Source of the DNA: Lepturacanthus savala
Taxonomy: Eukaryota > Chordata > Actinopteri > Scombriformes > Trichiuridae
DNA length: 64,000 nucleotides
Direction: 5' to 3'
NCBI GenBank assembly: GCA_030544235.1
Contig: CM060464.1
Location: 25,810,152 to 25,874,151 of the forward strand
The notes beneath the pieces were generated by a model that made no database searches, was not told the DNA's origin, and worked only from the letters and a program-made list of their open reading frames with translations. How positions within the stretch are numbered: position 1 is the first letter of the stretch; each line of letters opens with the position of its first letter. Both the position numbers and the translations under genes were made by a program. This document shows, piece by piece, positions 54,696-64,000 of this stretch.

Positions 54696-57600
54696 ACATC
54701 TGGTTAAGTATGACAATGTTGAGTAACAATAATGTTATAAATATGCAGTGGAAATCATATTGGATATCTATGAAATATGCATTTCTCTTGGGTTGTGAAA
54801 ATATCACTATTATGATAGAACAATATACATTTACCTGTTATTCTGTTGGCAAAATGATACATTCTCCTACTTTATATTTGGGTGTGTCTTGTTTGACTTC
54901 TGAACCACTTCACTGTTAAAATAAGTGTTTGATCAAATTTATTTTAACTGGTCTGTCTACAACAACAGCTTGCCCTGTGGATAAAACAGGCAGTAAATTG
55001 CCGCTCTTAACAGTCATTAATCACCATAAATGAATCACCAGTATGAAATCATTTAGAAGATTTGTTGTTATCTAAAATGTACCAACAAAACAATTCTTCC
55101 TTTATTCATGTATGTTGAGTTGTATTTCTGGCTGCCCTGCAAATAGAAAGTCATTATTCACCCTCCTTTTAGCTTCTGTTTGGTCTTCATTGTTATTAAC
55201 TTGTTTTATTCAGGGAGGCCCAGTTGAGTCCTGGCCCTCCCTGAATAAATAAAGCTTTTTTTTCCATTGACGCACTTTTTTTCCAATGACGAAAACATAT
55301 TCAGTATCATAAAGTTGTACACAGTTTAAAACAACTTGCACCAGAACAGGGGCAAAAATCCCATTCATTGATAGGGGGACAATAAACAGTACATTTTCAG
55401 AAAATCATTTCTGGAGGGGACATGGATAAAAAAAAATGCAATACTACCATACTACTATAATAATCTGGCCCTATCTTCTTCTCTCTGTCTACACTCCTTT
55501 GCAATTTGATTTGCAGGTTTGAGCCCTTAGCATGTTCAAATATAATGTACATATACAATGTTATATAAAAGTAATAATAGTAGTTAAAGCAATGTTCCAT
55601 ATTTATTTATATTCACATGAAACACTAACGAGATCATGAATCAATGAGGGCAAAAACTATCAAATCTTTGGTGGAGGATGCCCCACATCTACCTCTGAAT
55701 AATTTAAAGATCATAAAACAAACACTTTCTTTGTATGTTTATAAAAACTTCTTTCCCTTACAGTGAAGCACTCGCTGAAGTATATCTTCACAGTGTCCTC
55801 TGGGGTGAAAAACCTCCCAGATTCTGTGGTTGTTGGGTTGGTTGATGAAGTTCCTACAGGTTACTGTGACAGCGTCAGAAAGACAGCAGAGTTGCTACCA
55901 CACTGGACGAAAAAACTGATTGAGGATGATCCACAACACTTGGAGTGGTACACTCACAAGTGTTTGTTAAACCAATATGAGTATAAAGCTCACATTAGCA
56001 TTTTAAAGCAGCAACTGAATCAAACTGATGGTGAGTAAAATTGCTGTAAAATTTAAAAGTTTTAAGCACATTTGTAACACGTAACATGTACAAACACACA
56101 TACAGTTTGTTAAATATATACTTCCCCCGTATTTCTCCCTTAAATTCCAGACATGCAATTTGTTGTGAATCACTTAATTTTATTATATGTAGCTTCCTTG
56201 GTGGCTTCTGCTGGATTCACTGAAACACTTAGCATTTGAATTTCCTTCTCCTTGAACTTCCTTCACATGCTCACATGGCTCCAGCCACATTTAACCCTCT
56301 GTGTGATCTTACTCTGGACTCTGCTTCTCTCTCAGGTGTCCACGTTTTCCAGAGAATGAATGGCTGTGAATGGGATGATGAGACTGGAGAAGTCAATGGT
56401 TTTATTCAGTTTGGTTATGATGGAGAAGACTTCATTGCATATGACATAAAGACGCAGACGTGGATCGCTCCAAACCCACGAGCTGTCATCACCAAACACA
56501 AGTGGGACAGAGACAGAGCCAACAACGAAAGGTTTAACTACTTCTCCACCCAGCATTGCCCTAATTTACTGAAAAGATATTTAGCCTATGCGAAAAGCTC
56601 TCTGCTGAGAACAGGTGAAGTCACGTGACCTAATGTACTGTCCAGTATTTTCATAGACATAATATTAAAATGACTCCAATGTTTGTAACCTTCACCCTTA
56701 CTGCTCACACTTGTCTCTTCAGAACTTCCCTCAGTGTTTCTCCTCCAGAAAACGCCATCCTCTCCAGTCAGCTGCTTTGCTACAGGTTTCTACCCTCACA
56801 GAGCAGACATGTTTTGGAGGAAAGACGGAGAGGAGCTTCATGAGGACTCAGATATTGGAGAAATCCTCCCTAACCATGATGGATCCTTTCAGATGATCGT
56901 TGACCTGAACCTCTCATCAGTCCCACCTGAAGACTGGCGGAGGTACGACTGCGTGTTTCAGCTCTCAGGTGTGAAGGAGGACATCGTCACCAAACTGGAA
57001 AAAGCAGTGATCAGGAGCAACAAAAGTGAGACTGTAACACTGACTTTGCAATGGTTATCCACTAAAAGCATTTGCTACCAAATGTAAATCAAGCATTAAA
57101 GCAAAAAAAAAAAATCCTGAGCCTCAAGCCAAGTTTATATTTCTGCGTACGTAGCTACTCCGTCGATCTGATGCAGGCATTGACCATTTGAAGTTGAGGG
57201 AACACGTTGCTCTGACGAATCCTTGCTTCTTCTTCACAGTGGCAACCGTATGGCAAGCAAAATAAAAAAAAAAGTCCAGCAGAAAAAAACAGGCAAAAAC
57301 ATATTCCCTTAAATCATATTCTTAACTGTTTTTTTCTTTCTATCTTGTACCAGATTTTTTTTTATGCCTGGTCCTAACACTCCTATGCAACGCAGTTTTT
57401 TGGAGCTGCATGTCAGCCTACAGCGTAGGTTGTGTCGTTGCCCTAGCTACGATGTAGCTACGTACACAGAAGTATAAACTAGACTTCAACTTTTTTTGTT
57501 TTTAGTTTTTATGTAGGTGCATGGGTAGGTGGAGGTAGTAATCTGTGGTGTGACACATTCCCAGGATCAAAATCATTGCATGAATGATTGCAGATTAAGA

Positions 57601-59534
57601 CTCAAGCGTCTAGTTACAGAACTATGGGGAGTGAAGCTCCACTATAACAGAAGTACATCAACGTGTTAATGCGTCAGTCTTCCATGTTTAACATCAGCAG
57701 CCACAGATATTTTGGATTTCAGTTTTTTTGTTCATGTTTGTGGAGGGTAGCTCCACTGTAGAATGGAAGTATGTCACTTAAGGATTTACCCAATGTCTGC
57801 GATTAGGCTAGATATGTAGGCTAACTATGATTTTTTAATAATCACTGTCTGATGAATCTATCGAATATGTATTGAATATCCAATATCAAACCAATTCAAC
57901 TGCAGTAAAACACTCAGTGCAACAACAAAAACGCTGCAGGGGAAAAATGCCGCAACATTTATACATAGATTTTATTTACAGAAACAAAGATTTACAAACC
58001 CAAGCAGGTAGACATTTTCTATACATGCTTATTCCTTATTGGGGTCATTGAGGATTCATTCACAGGCGTCTCCAATAAACCTCAGCATGTTTTTTGGAAT
58101 ATATATATATATACACATACAGGTGGTGCTACACCTGTATATGTATATATGGTCAAAGTCAAGGTCTGTTTTTGTCACCAAGGAAACCTGACTCTCTGCT
58201 ATTGCGACTGAATATATACATTACAATAAAACCATTTCAATAAAGGTTACATATAGCCCAAGGAAAGCCAAAATGCTATATGTATTTTTTTAAGAAACTA
58301 ATAAGAGATAAATCAAAAATTAAACACAGGGAGAACAAGATTAAAACTGCGAAATATTTGTATTTAATAAAATCAACAACTAAAACAGTAAATAAATGTC
58401 TACTTTCCCAAAGTGATTCATTTACATCTGCAGGCACTAATACTTCCAGTAGTTGACCAGATTCTCCACTAATGTTTGATTTATATCTGTAATGTTTCTA
58501 ACACAAACATGTCACAGTTAAATACAGCCGTGCGTCCCATGGATGTATCTGTAGTTAGACCAATGCATCCATTTTGCAAATATATGTATCACTCCCACAA
58601 GACAAGTCGCTAAATTATCACTGTTAATAATATGCACAAAATGATTTAATCCACCGATTGCAGGGTGCAGCCTCAGGATTAAATCCGGACGGCTCAAATC
58701 CAAACCACGTCCAAAAAATAATAATTCCCAGTCGTTTTCTCCACTTTAAGCCACATTTAATCATGAGTTGCAGCTGGTTACAGGTGCTTCTCTACTTTCG
58801 TGGATCACAGATTGCATCATCAACATGCATTTTCAGCATAGCACAATCTCTATCTATCTCTAGTCAAATCTCTATTTTAGGCTAATTTTGTATTGTTGTA
58901 TGCTGTATGTATTTACACTGCTATTACTAACCACAGCCTTTCAGGCCATTGTGCCCCTGTCTGTGGTTAATGAACATGATGTACTGCAAATGTTTTGTCC
59001 AGTTTCTCCCTCAGATTTTCCTGCTGGTTCAGTTACTGGAGGTGTTGGGTTGTTGCTGCTGCTTCTGACAGTCTCCATCAGTGGAGCCTTCATCTGGAGA
59101 AAGACAAAAGGTGGTAGACAACAATCCTTTTATTTATCATGAAGCCATTTTGGTACAAACTAACATTTTGTATCAGTACTTGTTGGGGAATAGCAGAAAC
59201 GATAGTGTCACCTGTCTGATGTTCAGCAGCTTGACCTCCAACTGAAGACTTACTCTCTTACCTATTAAAACAAAAGCAGACATCAGTGAAATTACTGGGT
59301 GTATCTATATACACAAGTATCTTTATTTGTTTGTTTTAATAAATTCTGACATAAATTGAGTGTAATCTCGTCTGTATTTCAGTATTCGGGCCTGTAAACA
59401 GTAAGTATGATCGTAGTTTCTCTATCTCCCTCAAATGCAAATACAGAGGAGTTCAAATTGAACTTCTGACACCTTGTTTTTATTTTATAGCTTCAGACCC
59501 ATCATCCGCCTTTGAAGCTGCAGCTCTTAACTGA
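54473..59534 (+). CDS. MHC class I heavy chain, U-lineage-like, seven exons
   Basis: Exons 54473-54521 (signal peptide), 55764-56030 (alpha1), 56336-56614 (alpha2), 56723-57025 (alpha3), 59003-59110 (connecting/TM), 59383-59400 and 59491-59534 (tail, TGA). All internal borders are GT/AG in phase 1, giving 355 codons without a stop. Signal MERLILFFLFCYFSSA; alpha1 about 17-105 (KHSLKYIFTVSSG, GLVDEV, NQT glycosylation site at 102); alpha2 about 106-198 with Cys116/Cys180; alpha3 about 199-299, an Ig domain with Cys216/Cys275 and FWRKDGEELHED, DLNLSSV; TM (GVGLLLLLLTVSISGAFIW); tail ending FEAAALN. Expected to pair with beta-2-microglobulin at the cell surface. The peptide-anchor set is only partly kept and alpha1 has two extra cysteines (51, 83), so a non-classical role is possible. 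The donor after the TM exon (GTGGTA) is weak. Confidence 0.93.
54638..54692. repeat. Compound AT/GT microsatellite
   Basis: About 13 AT units followed by about 14 GT units in intron 1 of the class I gene. Confidence 0.93.
57125..57489. mobile_element. MITE with about 30-bp terminal inverted repeats
   Basis: The left end (57125-57158: AAGTTTATATTTCTGCGTAC, GTAGCTAC) is matched in inverse at the right end (about 57454-57489: GTAGCTACGTACACAGAAGT, ATAAACT). It is about 365 bases with no coding capacity, in intron 4 of the class I gene. Confidence 0.85.
58012..58098 (-). mobile_element. V-SINE fragment, internally deleted
   Basis: Only the tail side (ATTTTCTATACATGCTTATT and CCTTATTGGGGTCA) and the block CCAATAAACCTCAGCATGTT remain; the head is missing. 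It lies in intron 4 of the class I gene. Confidence 0.8.
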
Positions 59535-60454
59535 TGACTGAGTATTTCATCATGCCATCAACACTGTGCACATACTGTATATAGAATCTCTTCTATGTTG
59601 CTCCTCCTGTGACTAGCTGCAGTGTAGTGATGTGATACTCATTAACTTTAAGGTTCTGTGTAACCGTTTGGTAGACCACACTTTGAGTCACTATATCTCA
59701 TTGAATAATGCATTGAGCTTAACTCAACCTGAATGAGCCATCGCTACCACTTGGTTTAGTTGCGCTATGCAAAAAAAATCTCTAGATGGCTCTGTGTCTT
59801 TGAGCAGTATGTTTATTAATTTGATTTATATATTTTTTTATTTTGGAAAAACAGCTGATTGGTGTTATTGTTATCCTAAGTGAGTAAAAAACGCTAAGAA
59901 AAATTTTGTCCATTGCTTTTTTCTTGGTGCGGACCTCAAAGGGCTACTATACTGCCCGCTTGTCTTTGTTACATACAGTTTGGCTGATTTAGCAGAATTT
60001 CACAGTTAAGTGATTGATCCTGTATAATTACAGGAAACAGTTGACATCAAACTAATGTGTGAATTCATAGATCAGACTCATGAGTTAGTGGATGCAGTGG
60101 ACAGTGATATCTGTGAGGATGAGAGCTAAGAGAAGCATTAATGTTGATGTGAATCCTTCTCTGCAGGAGTAACAACATCTGGACAGAACTGATGCTGTTG
60201 TCCACAAGTTCCTTCATTGGAGATGAATCACCGCAGCAGCTGCCAGACACCAAAGAGCCATAACATTACTCCAATGGGGCTGGCCTCACTAACACCAGAT
60301 CTCATGTCAATATTCAAGATATTCGGTCTGGGAACTATCAGTTCATTTTTTCTCATAGAGGCATGGTTTATAAAAGCCCAGACACATTTATTGGGCGCTA
60401 CAGACATCTATCAAATGTGTCTCTACTAAGCTTATAGCCAATCGTATCAATCAT
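59535..60454. other. Sequence downstream of the class I gene
   Basis: Probably includes the class I 3' UTR, but the first AATAAA on plus is at 60502-60507, about 970 bases after the stop and inside a repeat. A segment at 60140-60235 is similar to 53080-53190. No further gene seen. Confidence 0.45.
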
Positions 60455-61055
60455 ACCCGATGACATACCCAATACCTGATTGTAAGTTGCTTATTTTTTA
60501 AAATAAACTTGTGGTCTAAGTTACTTATTACACTTTCTAAGGCTGCATTGAAAGATAAATTACCGTCTGCCGCCATGTTGGATCCACAGTAGAATGCGAT
60601 TGGCTCCCTTGATCAGTCAGTCAGTCATTTTCTATACCTGCTTATTCCTCATTAGGGTCGCAGGGGTCTGCTGGAGCCTATCCCAGCGTGTTACGGCGAG
60701 AGGCAGGGATACACCCCAGCTGGTCGCCAGCCAATCGTGGGGCACACACACCATTCACTCACACATTCACACCTATGGGGAATTTAGAGTTGCCAATTAA
60801 CCTCAGCATGTTTTTGGACTGTGGGAGGAAGCCGGAGTACCCGGTGAAAACCCACGCAGACACGGGGAGAACATGCAAACTCCACACAGAAAGGTCCCAG
60901 ACCCAGGACCAAGGAGGTCTTGAACCTGCGACCTTCTTGCTGTGAGGCAACAACGCTAACCCCTGCGCCACCGTGTCGCCCTCCCTTAATCAGATCAGCC
61001 CAAATATCACAGCAAATTACCGTGCAAGAAAGGATGGGCATACCCAGGCTGCGGG
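60455..61055 (+). repeat. Unclassified interspersed repeat, copy A, split by a V-SINE
   Basis: The parts 60455-60603 and 60994-61055 match, in reverse complement and in order, the uninterrupted copy at 63690-64000: ACTTGTGGTCTAA, GGCTGCATTGAAAG, GCCATGTTGGATCCACAG, GATTGGCTCCCT, AAGGATGGG. The V-SINE at 60617-60980 was inserted between them. No coding potential; family unknown to me. Confidence 0.75.
60617..60980 (-). mobile_element. V-SINE, copy 3, near full length
   Basis: It has the GTCAGTCAGTCATTTTCTAT tail, central block, B box and tRNA-like head ending GGCGACACGGTGGCGCAGGG on minus. A 13-bp target duplication with one mismatch flanks it (CTCCCTTGATCAG 60604-60616, CTCCCTTAATCAG 60981-60993). 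Inserted in the repeat at 60455-61055. Confidence 0.93.
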
Positions 61056-61072
61056 GCATCTTTTGTCTTCAA

Positions 61073-61386
61073 ATACCGTATTGGTCCGAATATAAGACGA
61101 CCCTGATTATAAAACGACCCCCTCTTTTTCAAGACTCAAGTTTGAAAAAAGACTTCTTGAACACCAAATTTTAAAAACACTCCAGGCCACCATCACATTT
61201 TTTTTAGCGTGCGCATCCCCGAGTGGCCGCTCGCGCACCCCCAGGTGTACGCGCACCACACTTTGGGGCGCCATCTAGCGTTGTGAATGGGTATAATGTC
61301 TAGACCCCGAATGTAAGATGACCCCCACTTTTTCAGTCTTATTTCAATGCAAAAAACACCGTCTTATATTCGGGCCAATACGGTAT
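61073..61386. mobile_element. MITE with 28-bp terminal inverted repeats
   Basis: The left end ATACCGTATTGGTCCGAATA-TAAGACG (61073-61100) is matched in inverse by ACCGTCTTATATTCGGGCCA-ATACGGTAT (61358-61386). It is 314 bases with no frame. It begins directly after the end of the repeat at 60455-61055. Confidence 0.88.
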
Positions 61387-61399
61387 ATGAAATTTAAAC

Positions 61400-62430
61400 T
61401 GGAGGGAGATATGATCATACTCAGCAGTTCAAGCTCAATACCACAATAATGCAAAAGAAGACAAGAGTACAAACAAAACAATAGTTCTACATAAAAAAGA
61501 CAATAGATGGTGAAATTGGTTTCATTATGTACAGAAATATTATTATATACATGATGTGGGTATTGTACTGTATTGTTATGTGACATAGAAACAGGGATTT
61601 TCCCCATACATTTCCCATCTATGGCCAAGACCTGGTCAAAGGTCATTGTGAGGTGATGGACTGTGGCTGTTTCTCTGCATTTGCGTTGCAGTGCATTTTA
61701 ATGCAATCATTTAAGATTCACCCAGAGGAATTATTGAGTCAACTAAACTTTAAATTTCTTCACTGCTGAGAATACTGTCAATTCAACCTTTTACATTCAA
61801 ACCATTTCACCAATCAGAGAACAGAAGCATATTTCAGCTTCATAATGAATTGTTAAACTGGACGTGGATTCTTATCATTTACAGGAGGTTTGAGACAATT
61901 TATTTTAATTTTAAGATATTTTCTAACTTCAAAGTCAGAAGGCATCAAAGGCACAGTCCTTATAAGTTGTACCCTGTTGTAAATGTGATTAACCAGGCTT
62001 TCCAACAATATTACATACAATACCAGTTAGTATTATCAAGAAGGAAGAGAGCAAAAGAAATGGAAGAAGCGGGAAGAAAGGAAGGGAATAATTGACCAAA
62101 ATAAGGTGACCAAACATTTTTTGAGGAGTTTATTATGATATTTTGAGATAGGGGCAGGATTAAATCAGTAGTGTTCTTCTTCTCCAACATCTGTGCCATT
62201 CATTTATGTTTTCATCTTTGTCTCTTTTAATACATTGACCTTATGTGTGTTCACTGTTGAAGACATGAAATAAATTGAATGTGTATGTTGTCAGGGGCAG
62301 GGCGGCAGGTTGCGGCAGGGCTGACTATCCACAGGCGACAGCCCACACTTGTTCAAAGGCGTCCCAAAGAACGTCGGCTTCATCTTTTTAGGACCAATTT
62401 GAAGACTGCAGCACACACACCCCCACACAC
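61400..62430. other. Intergenic stretch, nothing recognised
   Basis: AT-rich sequence with short frames only. A basic 81-codon frame on plus near 61850-62095 has no family features. No RNA gene or repeat was identified. Confidence 0.4.
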
Positions 62431-62435
62431 AGAGA

Positions 62436-62505
<70 letters not shown>
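62431..62505. repeat. CA dinucleotide microsatellite
   Basis: About 37 CA units with one CT interruption near 62461. Confidence 0.93.
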
Positions 62506-62509
<4 letters not shown>

Positions 62510-62695
62510 TGAAACAGCATCAATGTACAGTTCTCATTAATTTTTCTGTGTGAAGATGATGTGATGTCACATTGTAGTGTAACACTGTGCGTGTGTGTGC
62601 ATGTACGCGTGGTGGATTCCTGGATTGCAGCACAGAGGAATATTTAAGGAATATTTAAACATTATTGTCCCAAAAGCTTGACAACAGTGATAACA

Positions 62696-63018
62696 GTCAG
62701 TCAGTCAGTCATTTTCTATACCTGCTTATTCCTCATTAGGGTCGCAGGGGTCTGCTGGAGCCTATCCCAGCACGTTACGGCGAGAGGCAGGGATACACCC
62801 CAGATGGTCGCAATTTAGAGTCGCCAATTAACCTCAGCATGTTTTTGGACTGTGGGAGGAAGCCGGAGTACCCGGTGAAAACCCACGCAGACACAGGGAC
62901 ACGGGGACACGCAAACTCCACACAGAAAGGTCCCAGACCCAGGACGCAAGGCGGTCTTGAACCTGCGACCTTCTTGCTGTGAGGCAACAGCGCTAACCCC
63001 TGCGCCACCATGTCGCCC
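62696..63018 (-). mobile_element. V-SINE, copy 4
   Basis: Same family as the copies at 21174, 23642 and 60617, with a deletion in the tail-side region (CGCCAGCCAATCGTGG missing) and a small insertion near GGGACACGGGGACACG. A perfect 11-bp target duplication CAGTGATAACA flanks it (62685-62695, 63019-63029). Confidence 0.92.
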
Positions 63019-63214
63019 CAGTGATAACACATAATTAAAATAATAATTACATTATTACAGTTACTGCACTCTTTATTTTTTCTTGGTGGACCTTTATTTA
63101 TTATATGTTGATGTATATCAGCAGTCTTGTCAACTCCTGCACATTCACATTAATTTTACATTGATGTTTATGAATATGTTCCCTGTGCATGTGTGTGTGT
63201 GTGTGTAAACTCAC

Positions 63215-63606
63215 TTGTATCCGCTGTAATTAAGGTTACAGATCTTCCTTCTGCCACGTTTAGAGTCTCCTCCACAGGTATTTCTGCAAGAGGCCCAGGG
63301 CTCCCATCCAGCCCAGTTGCCTCGAACTGTAACACACACAAACATTTTTATTTGTATCCCTGGGAACAGTAGGAAGGTTGGGCTGTGTGTGTGTGTGGGG
63401 CTCACTCAAACAGCCTGAGACATCATAGCAGACTCGGGTCTCGATAAGATTGCTTCCGGTGCATAAGGATCCATTGTGCTGGGGAAGGATACAGTGACGA
63501 GTATGGTTCTGGGCGCCGTAGATCTTCGTACACTTGATAACCCTAGTCGGGTCGTGCGGGTATTTACATTCTCCCCACGATGACCACTCCGCCCACACAC
63601 CATCCA
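63215..63606 (-). CDS. Two exons of a thrombospondin type-1 repeat protein (partial)
   Basis: Exon 63406-63606 (201 bases, phase 1 at both ends) encodes VDGVWAEWSSWGEC, then KCTKIYGAQNHTRHC, QHNGSLCTGSN and ETRVCYDVSGC, a cysteine/tryptophan pattern of a TSP1 module with an unusual long first loop. Exon 63215-63326 (112 bases, phase 1 to 2) encodes RGNWAGWEPWASCRNTCGG then KRGRRKICN, the start of a second, more typical module. Acceptors are GCAG and ACAG; donors GTGAGC and GTGAGT are strong. Transcription runs leftward. Upstream exons lie beyond the right edge and I find no downstream exons in the window. Extracellular location is expected from the domain. The parent protein is not identified. 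Confidence 0.75.
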
Positions 63607-63609
63607 CTG

Positions 63610-63610
<1 letters not shown>

Positions 63611-63640
<30 letters not shown>
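63611..63640. repeat. CA microsatellite at the TSP1-exon acceptor
   Basis: About 15 CA units (TG on the coding strand) just upstream of the 63606 acceptor, so they act as its upstream tract. Confidence 0.9.
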
Positions 63641-63689
63641 TGTTACACTACAGTGTGACATCACATCATAGCTGAGGTTCATACAGTGA

Positions 63690-64000
63690 TAGCCCGGTTA
63701 TACCCATCCTTCATTGCATGCAAATTCACTTGGCTCTGCAATTTAGTCTGGATGCCAATTTCCCCTCATCTAGGGAGCCAATCCCAGAACAGAAGAGCGT
63801 GTAGCAAGACGATGACGAAACACAGTAGCGACTTTGTTGATATCTGTGGATCCAACATGGCGGATCCAACATTGACAGTACTTTACCTTTCAATGCAGCC
63901 TGAGAAAGTGTTCTAAGTATTTTAGACCACAAGTTTCATTTGAAAAATGATTAAAAAACAATTAAATTGTCATTGGGTATTAGATTGGGTATTACATTTA
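63690..64000 (-). repeat. Unclassified interspersed repeat, copy B (continues off window)
   Basis: Uninterrupted inverse copy of the repeat at 60455-61055. It includes a GGATCCAACATGGCGGATCC doublet that copy A has only once, and short ATTGGGTATTA repeats at its end. Copy B shows the unoccupied site of V-SINE copy 3. Confidence 0.75.

Noticed and set aside
55245..55262. AATAAATAAAG as a polyadenylation signal
   Set aside because: It lies in intron 1 of the class I gene next to a small palindrome (GGGAGGCCC / GGCCCTCCC) and looks repeat-derived.
58940..58962. Splice acceptor ACAGCCTTTCAG before the class I TM exon
   Set aside because: Joining there in phase 1 gives a stop within a few codons. 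The acceptor TTTTGTCCAG (exon from 59003) keeps frame and gives SPSDFPAG as in fish class I.
60688..61059. Frames with shared THADTGRTCKLHTERSQTQD
   Set aside because: The same peptide appears at 21252-21473 and 62775-63032 because all are translations of the V-SINE family.

Overview
This window is nuclear DNA of a ray-finned fish. The evidence is long introns, vertebrate-type split genes, eukaryotic tRNA genes with internal promoters, and teleost repeats (a DANA/mermaid-like V-SINE, an AFC-like SINE, L2-type LINE tails, Tc1 remnants, several palindromic MITEs). Percomorph ancestry is my inference from the AFC-like SINE and the style of the MHC gene; the species cannot be named.

Layout. (1) Positions 1 to about 46.8 kb hold abca1 on the minus strand, encoding the cholesterol and phospholipid exporter ABCA1. 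I placed 46 coding exons (46421 down to 1653), all with GT/AG borders and continuous phase, giving 6,512 coding bases (about 2,170 codons) from the start codon into nucleotide-binding domain 2. The last exons lie beyond the left edge. A CpG-rich start region with CCAAT, GC boxes and nuclear-receptor half sites lies at 46.4-46.8 kb. (2) 46.8-54.4 kb is mostly non-coding, with two convergent tRNA genes (Asp-GTC on plus, Val-AAC on minus), a retrotransposon zinc-knuckle fragment, and a possible 3' relic of a second MHC gene. (3) 54473-59534 (plus) is a complete seven-exon MHC class I heavy-chain gene of 355 codons, with conserved alpha2/alpha3 domains but altered peptide-anchor residues and two extra cysteines in alpha1. 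(4) 59.5-64.0 kb is repeat-rich and contains two exons (minus) with thrombospondin type-1 features from a secreted or membrane protein that I cannot name.

The genes do not form a pathway or operon. abca1 works in sterol export, the class I gene in immune recognition, and the tRNAs are independent polymerase III units. I found no wholly new system. The strongest signals are the altered class I groove, and the number of places where repeats touch abca1 splice sites: a LINE tail at the coding exon 30 acceptor, a minisatellite at the exon 36 donor, CA/TG tracts on both sides of the in-frame exon 25, and a SINE 45 bases from exon 8. Most long open frames here (His/Thr/Pro, Thr-His or Tyr-Ile repeats) are translations of tandem repeats, not genes.
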